Of a stretch of DNA of 64,000 bases, positions 11,829 through 22,100 are shown piece by piece. The stretch's first letter is position 1; every line of letters begins with the position of its first letter. Origin of the DNA: Marvania coccoides (lineage: Eukaryota; Chlorophyta; Trebouxiophyceae; Chlorellales; Chlorellaceae). A model generated the notes under the pieces. It ran no database searches. It was not told where the DNA came from and saw nothing but the letters and a program-made list of their open reading frames with translations. A program made the translations under genes and the position numbers. The stretch spans positions 1,178,001 to 1,242,000 of the forward strand of contig OY978101.1 in the NCBI GenBank assembly GCA_963854735.1, written 5' to 3'.

Positions 11829-14591
11829 TCATGTTGCGCCGTTGGACACCGACAGCTTTGCGATCTGCTCCTCCAGAAACGCAACTTCAGCGCGCATAGC
11901 ATCCAAGAACCCTTCCCCCTCCTCCTCCAGCTTCTTCTTCAGCGGCGCCCGCACCTTAAGCAGCTTCTCCAGCTCCTTCTTCGCTTTATCCACCGCTTTG
12001 CCCTCCAGCGCCGTACCTGCTGCGTCGTGCGTAGGCGCCCCACTCTCACCATAAAACTTAGAGTACTTCTCCTTCAACGCCTCCTGTGGCGACGGCAACG
12101 CCGCCAGCTTCTCAAACTTCTCCAGGTCGCGCCGCGCCGCGTCGGCCTTGGAACGCAGCTTCTTGGCGGCGGCCGCTGCCGCCGCTGCCGACTTCTCCGT
12201 CCGCTCCGCCCTCAAAACCTCCGGGTCGTCGGGTTTCCACACAGAGCCACCATCTGCGAGGTCCTCGAGCCGCACCCCCAGGTCCACCATCGCATTATCC
12301 CGCACCGCGTCGCACGTCGCCAACACTTCTTTTGCTGCCGCTCCTGCCCGCGCCTTGGCCCGCACCTCATCCCTGAACGCGCAGAACGCGTCCAAAATAG
12401 CCGCTGTCTTGCCGTCAGCCCCGCCCCCACCCGCGCCATCTTCCGCACCAAAGCCGATGGCATCGCCGGCCGAAGGCACCAACCCAAACACTGATAGGGT
12501 GCGAGTTACAAACCCAGCGCACTGCCGCAGCAAAAAGGCCTGCGGGGGAGGCCCCGCGGCGTCCCCCCGCGCCGTCAGGTATACGTTCACCGCCTTGATC
12601 AGCTCGGAAACAGCGTCCATGGCGCCTCTGGTATCGATTGAGTCCAGCAGCCGAGCGTGCACCGCTGAAGCCGCGGAGGAGGCTGCGGCGGACAGCGCGC
12701 GCTCTAGATCGTCCCACTTTTGAGGGCCGGGTGCCAAGGTGGCGCCAGGGCCGGCGCCCACTCGGCGGAGGGCGACGTCGATGTTGCCGAAAAAATTTCT
12801 GAGTTGGGACTCGCGCGCCTTCATCTCCTCACGCACCTGCTCGCCGTAGGCCATGCGTCGGTCCCAGGGCGTCAGCACCATCATGAGGCGCAGCTGCCGG
12901 GGGGTGAAGGTTTGCAGCGACTCCCTGTTGTTTTCGAAAAGAATAGGAAGGGGAAGGGAGACTAAAAAACAGGCGATTATTTTATATATTTGAAACGATG
13001 TTAACCGGAGAAGAGTGGAAAATTAATGTGAAAAGAGCATCGCAGAGAGGGAACAGCATTCCGATATTCCATTATTTTTTGCAACCAAACAACAATTTCC
13101 CCCAGTCTTCTCCACTTCAAACATTCCAAAAGAGAAGCACAACCCCACGTACCTGATGGTCACAAAGTTTTTCAGCGATTTGCTCATCTTCAGCCCCTCG
13201 ATCCCCAGGTGCCCGCTGTGCAAAAAATAATTCACCCACTGGCAGCACCCCTCGCCGTGGTAGTGCGCCTCCGCCTGGGCCAGCTCGTTGTCGTGGTGCG
13301 GGAACCTCAGGTCCTCGCCTCCAGTGTGAATATCCACCGTCGAGCCAATCACAGCGCTAGCCATAGCCGAGCATTCAATGTGCCACCCCGGCCGCCCCCG
13401 CCCCCACGGCGACTCCCATGTCGGCTCCCCAGGCTTGGCCGCCTTCCACAGCGCGAAGTCTGAGGGGTGGCGCTTGTCCCCGGTGGCCGGTTCGCCCTCC
13501 GCCCCCAAAGCAGAGCCCACTGCCCAGGGATTGAGCTTGCCGTAGGTGTGGCCTGCTGCCCTGAAGGCATTGGTGTCGAAGTAGACGGAGCCGTCGGCGG
13601 CAACGTACGCCATGCCGTTGGCGACGATTTTTTCGACGTACCTTACGATTTCGGAGATGTACCTGAAAAAAAAAAAAAAAAAATTTATTAAAATAATAAA
13701 GTTGCTTAAAAGGTCAATCAAAGGGGAAACCAGCTTCTAATTATTATTGATTAATAATGGACGTCAAATTAGTAATGATAAAAATATATCCTACTCTGTG
13801 ACTCGGGTCATCACCGTGGGGGGGCGCACGCCCAGCGTCGCCATGTCCTCCAGGAAGGCAGCCTCGTACTTGGCAGCGTGTGCGCGGAAAATCTCCGGGT
13901 CAGTCACAGTGGGCCCAAGCTCGGCATCCAACGCAGCCGCCAAAGCATCGCTAGCCAAAGAAAGCACGGAATCGACGCTTGCAGAGGCGCCCAGCGCCTC
14001 CAGATCCGCCACTGCGGCGCTGGCTTTGCGCAACAGCAGCTCCTCCTGCGCTGCGGCCTCCGCCAGGCCCTCTCGTCGCTTGGCCGCTTCGCCGCCGCCG
14101 CCTGCCGCCTCGGCTTCTGCTGCCGCCAGGGCGGCGCCCGCGGCAGCAGTCTTTTCGCGCTGCTTGGTTTCGGCAGCGGTCAGCGCGGCGCGGGCGTCCG
14201 AGAGCACTTTTGCGGCGTCGCCGCCGCTGCGCTCGCAATACGCCGCCAAAAGGTGGTTTCGCCGCGCCCTGAGAATGATTTTGTCCTCCACGTCGGTGAT
14301 GTTCATCACGAAGGTCACGTTGTACCCAAAGTAGTCCTCTAAGACGCGGCGAACGATGTCAAAAGCTAGGTAGTTTCTGGCGTGCCCCATGTGGGTGGAG
14401 TCGTACACCGTGGGGCCGCAGGTGTACCAGGTGACGCACTTGGAGTCGGGGCCTGCCGCAGGGATGAACGGCACCTTGCGATCCACCAGGGAGTTGTACA
14501 GAAACAGCTGGCCTGGGGAGGCAGCAGCGGAAACATCTCCATCGGTGTTGGCGCTGCATCCAGCGTGGGGCTGGGACCACAAGCGCTTCAT
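11829..14591 (-). CDS. CARS: cysteinyl-tRNA synthetase, cytosolic type
   Basis: Exons 14591-13795, 13662-13153 and 12924-11829 join in frame to 800 residues, the length class of eukaryotic cytosolic CysRS. It charges tRNA-Cys with cysteine. Visible signatures: the Zn-binding Cys and HIGH-type motif in [20 protein letters not shown], then [37 protein letters not shown], and KMSKSLKNF. An Ala/Glu-rich helical insertion of about 100 residues splits the catalytic domain after the DVEDK motif, as in other eukaryotic CysRS. The C-terminal third is the anticodon-binding helical region ending in a Lys/Glu coiled coil. There is no clear organelle presequence, so the cytosol is the likely site. A run of A/T at the second acceptor (13666-13685) lies in the intron and does not affect the frame. 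Confidence 0.95.
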
Positions 14592-14944
14592 TTATGCCAA
14601 CTGGTTTTGAATATAAAATTGAATTGAAAAAATAATAGTCGTGTTTTTATTTGAAATGGGAGAACGATTTTTGGGATGGCGGCAGTCTACCAAGCCTCCC
14701 TCTGCTGATCAAGGGCCACAAGGCTTTGGCGTTGTATTTTTAATATAATAGAAAAAGTTCTCAAGGAGGAGAGGCAAGGACACTCTGCAAAAGGCTTCAA
14801 AGGGAAATGAAAGCATTGCGAGCGTGGATCCTTTACATATTTTCAAACCATTTTCTTTATTAATTAATAATGGTATATATCTTCCACTAATGAACCCGCC
14901 CATCGAGCGTGCATGATCCCACAGTGTACTTGATCACTTGTCCC
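14592..14944. other. divergent promoter region
   Basis: Lies between the minus-strand CysRS start and the plus-strand TLC gene start, so it should carry both promoters. AT-rich, no ORF of note, no recognisable named element. Confidence 0.4.
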
Positions 14945-16029
14945 ATGGTTTTCAACGCACTCCCTTGGCTGCTCAGCGGCTCTTCCCGCCCAGAGTACGC
15001 ACTTAAACAGTCAGAGCACAAAGACGTGTGGCTTGTCATCCACGATCTCGACACAACCTTAATGTTAGTCATAGACACACTCACCTCCTGTCTCTCTTTT
15101 CCCCCCCTTCCTTCCTTTTCTAACTTAACTTATTAATACCCCCAAACTCCTTGCCCCCCTGCAGATGCCTCCTATGCATCATAGCTGCTCGCCTGGCCTT
15201 TAACTACTTTTTTAGTGGCCCCGCCGCCCGTATCGCAGCACGAAGAGGGCAGTCAGAAGCGCACCGCAACGGCCCCAAGCTGATGGAAGAGGTCTGGGTG
15301 CTGTGCGGCAACCTGCTCATGCTGGGCATGGCCTCTTTCGTCATGCTGCACCGCAACGGCGGCTGCAACTTTGCTGCCGTCAAGCCCTGCCTGTCGGGCT
15401 GGCCCAACCACTCCGCAGACCAGGCAGTCACGCTGTACTACGCGCTGGAGCTGGCGTGGTATACCCATCTCCTACTGAAGCCAGTGTTAAAGTACGGCCA
15501 AGCTGACGGGCGAGATATGATGGCGCATCATTTTGCCTCCCTGGCGCTGCTGCTGGCCAGCTGCGGGCTGAACTTGACCCGCATGGGCGTGGTGGTGCTG
15601 TCTCTCTTCGGCATATCCAACCCCGCGCTGCACGGCGCGAAAATCGCCAACCAACTCAACGCTGGGCGCTTTCGCATGCCTGCGTTTGGCCTTTTCGCGC
15701 TGATTTTCTTCGTGACGCGGGTGGTGCTGGTGCCGTTTGTCATTCTGGTGCCTGCGCTGGTGCGGTCGCGGCAGTGGATGGGCTATGCAGTGCAGGATTT
15801 CCACTCAGCGTACGCGGCGTTGAACGTTTTGTTGTGGATTTTGTATGCCATGCAGCTGGTGTGGATGGGGAGCATCGTGCGCGTGCTGCGACGAGCGGCA
15901 GATTACGGCGCGGACGCGGCATCGAAGCTATCTGCGCAGGTAGATCCGGCGAAACGGTATGCGCCTCAGGCAGCAGTTGAAATAATAAATTCATCATCTG
16001 CCACTACTACGCCTCGAAAAGACCTTTAA
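14945..16029 (+). CDS. TLC-domain multi-pass membrane protein (TRAM/LAG1/CLN8 family)
   Basis: Exon 1 (14945-15063) and exon 2 (15165-16029) join in phase 2 to 327 residues. At least six hydrophobic segments are visible, including LVIHDLDTTLICLLCIIAA, VWVLCGNLLMLGMASFVML and PAFGLFALIFFVTRVVLVPF. Family marks are the aromatic/His-rich YYALELAWYTHLLLKP and the MMAHHFASLALLL segment, where ceramide synthases have their His-His active site. TLC proteins sit in the ER and act in sphingolipid synthesis or lipid sensing. The downstream aspartates expected of true ceramide synthases are not evident, so a general TLC protein (TMEM56/TLCD-like) is as likely as a ceramide synthase. The tail is hydrophilic. 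The start is the first ATG in the frame. Confidence 0.75.
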
Positions 16030-16447
16030 TTACTCAGTCTGATTTTTTTCTTTTATTCTTTTCATTTGTTTAAAAAAATCGTCAACGAATGCATTCTTTG
16101 TCATTTCACTTTTGGGTTTTTAATTTTTCCAAAGAAATATTTCTTATGCTATTGCCCTGCTGCTGTTTGTTTCTGTTGCCTCAATCTGATTAATTCAATT
16201 TTGGCTTTCTCAGTTTTACAAGTTGCAATACTAATTGGGCTTAGTGTACAAATGCTGCTGGATTAAAAATAACAAAGTAGCTATAGCGAGCGGCAACAAA
16301 TGGGAAATATTCTCTTGGGAGAGTTTCAAATGGAACTACTGCGCACCCTAATGAATCGCTGCTGCGTCATCATGCAACCTCAGCAAACGCTAGAGCATTT
16401 CTAATCTGTTCCATAGAAGAAAAAAGCAAGTATATATTAAAATGAAA
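16030..16447. other. intergenic between convergent genes
   Basis: AT-rich 3' flanks of the TLC and DUF760 genes. No coding or RNA feature seen. Confidence 0.5.
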
Positions 16448-17686
16448 TTAATCGTCGCTGCCTGCTGCCGAGTCGTCCACGCTGTCCAAGCTCGATGGGG
16501 ACTGCATTTCGGGATGGGTGGATGAGCCTGGTTCCGCAACCGGCGGGTCGCCAGTCAGCGAGAAGCTGCTGAGCACGGTCTCCCGCATGAGCAGTGCGTT
16601 TTCTTCTGCCACTGTTTTGAGCTCGTCGATGTACTCCTTGGCGATCTGGCTGCGGATCTCCATGACGCGCTGCGCCACGTCGCGGGGGTTCACCAGCAGC
16701 ATGCCCGTGCAGTCGTACAAGCTCTCCACGCCCTGGAAAGAGGCGAGGAAAATAATTTGTGAGTCGAAACCCCCCGAAGAAAAGCATTTATAGAAATTGA
16801 ATTAGATACTTAAAATCGAAATGCTTGAATTTATGTTATTGTATAAATATATATATATATATATATAGCAGCTGTTTCTTCTTTATATTCTATTTTATTC
16901 GAATGCAATTACTGACCACTTGTTGGCCCCACCGGGTTTCTTCCATGGGGGTGGAAAGCAGCTCCCGCAAGAAAGTTTCGCCGCTGACGTCATCCCAGTT
17001 TCCGTCCTGGCAATAGAATGGCATTGGTGAGCATGGTAAAGTGGAAACGGCATCATTATATATTAAAAAGGAAACCAAAATAAACTCACTCTGGGAATTT
17101 TGTGCTCCTTCAAGTAGCCATTGAACCACCCGAAGAGAGTGGGGTTGAGCTCAAAGTAGTAGTAAAGCAGGGTTCTGGCAGCGCTGCACGGAGGAAGGAC
17201 GGGAAGGGAAGAGGAGAGTGAGGTTGGGCGTAGAAAAGGCGGTGTGCTAAATTTATGCAGAAAAGTAAGCTTACCGGTCCGTCAGCAGCCCCATGAGCCG
17301 ATCCCTGTTGCCATCGCGTAGCGGTGTATCCTGTAGGGTGCGAGGATTTCAAATTGAGTTCAAGTAAATTTACAAAATTAATTTCGGGGAACAAGAAGAA
17401 TCCATTTTTTCTTGCAGATGAATACACTAAAACTCACATCAGGGGATCGGAGCCACGCCGGCCGGCCCTTTCGCCGCTTCTTATTGTCATTTGAGTACGA
17501 TCCTCCCCTGTCCGACCTGCGGGCATTCTCTCCGTCATATGAACGCCCTCCACTACTCCGCCGTGCATGAACAATCAGAGGGGTGCGCCCCACGGGCACA
17601 AAAGGCCTCACATTCAAGGGTGAAAGGATTGTTTGAGGATGTTGAGGATGTCCCATGAACACCCTCTGGGCTTGAAGGAATGCCAT
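16448..17686 (-). CDS. DUF760-family protein, probably plastid-targeted
   Basis: Five exons (17686-17438, 17330-17275, 17183-17090, 17006-16920, 16732-16448) join in frame to 256 residues. The first 80 residues are basic and Ser/Arg-rich with few acids at the start, typical of a plastid transit peptide. The core reads LLYYYFELNPTLFGWFNGYL, VSGETFLRELLSTP, LLVNPRDVAQRVMEIRSQIA and KEYIDELKTVAEENALLMRE, the pattern I know from the DUF760 family of plants, algae and cyanobacteria (Arabidopsis members include the UV-B-induced MEB5.2 group). Biochemical function is not established for the family. The C-terminus is acidic and disordered, ending in Asp-Asp. All introns are GT-AG; one exon is only 56 nt. 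Confidence 0.75.
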
Positions 17687-18056
17687 TAATCAAGGCAGCA
17701 ACCAGTACTAATAAAAACCAGCAAAACTAATATATAACTTAATTTGTGATATTTTAAACTGTGAGCCCAGTTTTCTATCTATCTGCAGACCAACTGGTGC
17801 AGGCCATGGCCGAAGCCCAGTGCTTCCAGGGCCTGCTTCGCTGCGCGTTTCCACTACCTGACACATCATGGCAGCAGCTCCATCGATTGCCCTTAATATT
17901 CAGATAACTTGAGAAACTGAGAATGATTCGGCACCGTCTTCCTGCTCATCCCTTACAAGTAAGCATGCATTTTTTTTTAAATTAAAATAACAGGCACACA
18001 CACAAATAGATACGAAGGATATATACCCTGAATATTTACTGATCAATTAAGTAGTA
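17687..18056. other. intergenic
   Basis: Upstream of the DUF760 gene and downstream of the next minus-strand gene. A GC-richer patch at 17790-17880 is not open over a useful length. No gene called. Confidence 0.4.
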
Positions 18057-18753
18057 CTACTCTATGAAATCATCGGTGGTCACAAATTCTGAAAATTTCG
18101 AACTGGCTTTTCGCCGACGCTGGTGCCGCCCGCTCCTGCTGGGTGCACCCTCCGCCGCCACCGCCGCCCGCCTCTTCCTGCTCCCAACAGACCCGCCAGG
18201 GCCCTCGAAATCAAAATCTGGATCACCGCCAATCGCTGCTCCTACGTTGTTACTAGCGATATGCATCGGGCCAGAGCCAACGCGGCCCTCGATGTTGCCC
18301 GCCGCAGCATGCTCAGTAGGCGAAGCATGCGGCATTGTTCCTGCGTTGAGCGCTTTCAGCTGCAGTGCCACAGCCAAGTTCACTAATGGAACAAAGGTCT
18401 GGGCCAGGGCGTGGGGCGCTGAGTGAGGGCCCTGTCCCATGGCCACCGTCATCGCGGTCATCAGGGAAGAAATCTCGGGCCTGCGGTGGAAATGGAAGGA
18501 AAACTTCAGTTGAACTCCTGGAAAGCGCTCTGAGAGCGATGGAGACGAGTGTCAGTTTAAAGCCAGTTCGCAGTATCAAAAGGGAGGGAGCCTACATGAG
18601 ATAGGGCAGAGGAGCCATCTCAGAACCCTCTGGGAGCGGCGACATAAACGGCAGCGCCATTCCAGCTGGCCAGTCGGCGGGGTGCGCTGCTTCCTGGGCA
18701 AATTCCGCGTCGTGGCATTGTGGCTGTTGCTGCTGCTGCTGAAACGTATCCAT
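18057..18753 (-). CDS. unknown protein, likely nuclear, with basic C-terminus
   Basis: Exon 1 (18753-18596) and exon 2 (18480-18057) join in phase 2 to 193 residues. It starts with a polyglutamine stretch (MDTFQQQQQQPQ), then a Met/Pro-rich region, a helix-prone hydrophobic segment (QTFVPLVNLAVALQLKALNA), an acidic patch (DPDFDFEGPG), and Arg/Lys clusters (RKRRA, RHQRRRKASSK) that resemble nuclear localisation signals. It ends in an acidic tail. The composition suggests a nuclear regulatory or adaptor protein, but I recognise no family and no DNA-binding domain. Support is the intact splice join and the coding composition. Confidence 0.55.
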
Positions 18754-19159
18754 TTTAATTATTATTTTCGATTTGAAAAAAAAGCAAGATAACCGTGTGT
18801 GCTATGCAACGCCTCTTCTATGCAATGGTTGCAATAGTACTTTTTATAGAGGAAATTGTATTTACACATATCCGCGATACGTCACTTGTGATTTTCTATT
18901 TGGTCCACAGCCATTCAAACTGAACTGAAATCGGTTCTAACTGGAGCTAAACCTACTGCAGCAACAGTTGCAGCAGCCAAATTTGTGCATGCACGGTTCT
19001 TACATACTATGTACACATAGGTAAACTTAAAATTCTTGTTGTGACAGCTTTATGCTTTGAACGCTGCCAGCAAATGAATGAATCATTATTTATGAAGGAA
19101 TTTTTAATCAAAGCAGGAAAAAAATCAAATGGGTCCGTACAAGAAACCTCTCAACATCA
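18754..19159. other. intergenic
   Basis: AT-rich, between two minus-strand genes. It holds the 3' end of the thiamin gene and the promoter of the unknown gene. No additional feature seen. Confidence 0.45.
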
Positions 19160-22100
19160 TCAGAAAAGCTCTGCGTTCACGCCTGCAGCAGCACCAGCGG
19201 CAGTGTTCGCCACCGCCGCCCTCACTTCCCTCGCTGCAGCCTCCATATCTTTGGCAGCAAAGATCGCGCTGACCACCGCCACGCCTGAAGCTCCCACCGC
19301 CATCACCTCTTCCACTTCTGCCACCCCCACGCCCCCAATCGCCACCACAGGAATGTTCACCGCCTCACACACCCTTTTCAGCCCCTCAACACCTATGATG
19401 CTGGAGTCCTTGGTGGCAGTGCCCTTGATGGCGCCAGTCCCCAGGTAATCGGCGCCTCCCGCCTGCGCTGCGCACGCTTCTTCGGGAGTTTTAACCGAAA
19501 CACCGATGATGGCATCAGGGCCCATCAACCGCCGCACAACGTCCACTGGGAGGTCGTCCTGCCCCACGTGGACCCCATCCGCGCCCACCGCCATGGCCAC
19601 GTCCACCCGGTCGTTGACCAGCAGCATCACGCCCGCCCGACGGCACTGCGCCAGCGCTGCCGCAGCTTTCGCCGCAAACTCCCCTCCGTCGCAGCGCTTC
19701 TCGCGGATCTGCACGACGGTGGCCCCGCCGCGCACCGCGGCGCCCACCGCCTCCGCCAGGCTGAGCCCCGAGCGCTGAATCATGGCGGGGTCAGTGACGG
19801 CGTAGCAGCGCAGGTCCACAGCGTTGGCAATGCGAGGGGAGGGCTCAGGCAGGCCTGCGACGGCAGCAACGTCGCCCCCGCCGTTCATGGCGGCCGCCCT
19901 GGCCCTGGCAGCCTGGCGCTCCAGCTGGGAGCGCCAGTCTGCGACTTTGAAAGAGTGATTCATCGGGCGCTGCTGTCCGGTGCCCAACGGCAGCCCCACG
20001 CTGCGTTCTATGGTGCGCCAGACGTACTTCTTGGCACGCGACACGGCGGAAGGGATGTCGGAGCCCTTGGCGAGCTCAGCAGTGATGGCGGCGGCCAGGG
20101 TGCAGCCTGTTCCATGCGTGTTTTCCGTCCTGCACACCAGAATTGGTTAATTGTTGGTAAGATTTGAAGGTGAAATGGTAATGAGATATTGGCAAGGAAT
20201 GTGTACTATGCTATGAATAAAGAAAGTATCAACGCAGTTAATTAATTGTTGATAGGGAAAGGGTCCATTATAATTCATAGTAAACGATGGACGGTTTCAA
20301 ACATTAGAAGCCCCAACCTACTCCCAAATAAACAAAGGGTTGTACTACCCCCGTCAATTAATTAACTCACTCGATGTACGGCGCCCTGAGCTCCACAAAG
20401 TTACGCCCATCGTACAGCACATCCACCATCTCCCCGCCACCACTCACGACATGACCGCCCTTCACCAGCACCCACTGCGGCCCAAACGCATGCAGCTCCA
20501 CCGCGGCGGCGCGCATGCCCTCGACGTCCATGATGGGGGGGCCGCCCACTAGCGCCGCCGCCTCAATCGCGTTTGGCGTCACAACGGTCGCCAGAGGGAA
20601 AAGCCGCGACAACACCGCCTGCGCGACGCCGCTCTCCGCCAAGGCGTCTCCGCTGGTGGCCACTAGCACGGGGTCGACTACCAGCGGCGGGGGAGCGCCC
20701 AGGGAGGCTAGTTCGTCGGCGATGGCTTCCACCGCAGCCACGCTTGGCAGCATCCCAGTTTTCACTGCGTCGGCGCCTATGTCGGCCAGAACTGCGCGCA
20801 TCTGAGCACGGAGGAACTCGGCAGGGGGCACGTGCACTTCAGCCACGCCGTGCGTGTCTTGCACCGTCAGAGCGGTGACGGCGGTGGTCGAGAAAACGCC
20901 ATAGGCAGCGCACGTCTTGATGTCCGCCTGGATGCCAGCGCCGCCGCCCGAGTCTGACCCTGCAATGGAAAGCACGCGAGGGGGGTGCGCACCCGCCGCC
21001 AGCCCTGAGCTAAAACTCGAAAGCTCTCTGGCGGTACGCTCTCGCAGCGCCGGAGGCTTGAACTCTCGAGCGAACAGGAACGCCTCAATGTCCGCCCAGC
21101 TGGAGGCCTCGTACAGCACGGGGCACCCCTCGTGAGGGGTGCTGTCCAGGTCAGCGGTACTGCCTTGTACTGGAAACGCGATGAGCGGTTTCAGCGGGAT
21201 CCCGGCCACGGTAGCGACCTGCCGAATGAGACGGTTGCTGCCCAGGATGACGCCCGCATCGGCGGAGATGAGCGCAGGGACGTCGGTCATCGAGTCCCCC
21301 ACGAACACGCTCACACCATCGGAAACTGCGTGGCCGTCTGCCGCCATGCCCAGAAGCAGATCGTCGAAGATGCGGCCCTTGTCGGTCGCGCACTCGCACC
21401 GCCGGCGCATGCCGCCCGTGCTCACCTCACCAAAGTACTCCAGTTCGTTGCCTGAGGGTTGCGAAGAAAGAAAAAAGCATAAAAATCAGCGTAAAAAGAA
21501 ATTTAAAAATTTCGTGTTTTGGCTGTCATTCCTTACAATACACGACCACGGCGCCAATGGGGGGTGGCGCCCCTTCCACCCCTGCGCGGGAACCTCCCGC
21601 CCCGCCCGCCAGCACCACCGGCAGCCCCTGTTGCGCCAGCGCCGCTGCCACCATCTCCCCGCTCCAATTCACCGAAATAACGGCTGTGGGGATGTGCGCC
21701 TCCACCGCTTTCTTCAGCAGGGACAAGCAGCCGGGCCGCAGCGGGGTGACGGCGCCTACTCCGGCCAAAGCGCCGCGCTGCACGCCTGCTAGAACACCTG
21801 AGTCAATGACCAGTGAATTCATTTCTCGGTCGAAGTCTGAAAGGCGGTCGAGGAAATCGCCCAGCCAGGTCATGTCAAACTCCTCCAGCTCGTCCTCCAT
21901 AGGAGCCTGGTGCACAACAAAAAAGGGCGAAACAATGGGTACAAAAGTGTGCCTGGGGAGAATAAAGGCTAAGACAAAAATGGCACCTAGTTGTGTTGAA
22001 TGCAGCAGTTGAACAGAGCTCGATTACCTCGGGCAGGATCTCTTCCAGCAGGCTGTCCCTGCGGGCCAGGTAGTTGCGCACCAGCTCCTGCAGCTTGGCC

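Noticed and set aside
13100..14500. Plus-strand Ala/Arg-rich open frames over the CysRS gene
   Set aside because: They are complementary shadows of GC-rich exons; the minus strand has the conserved synthetase motifs.
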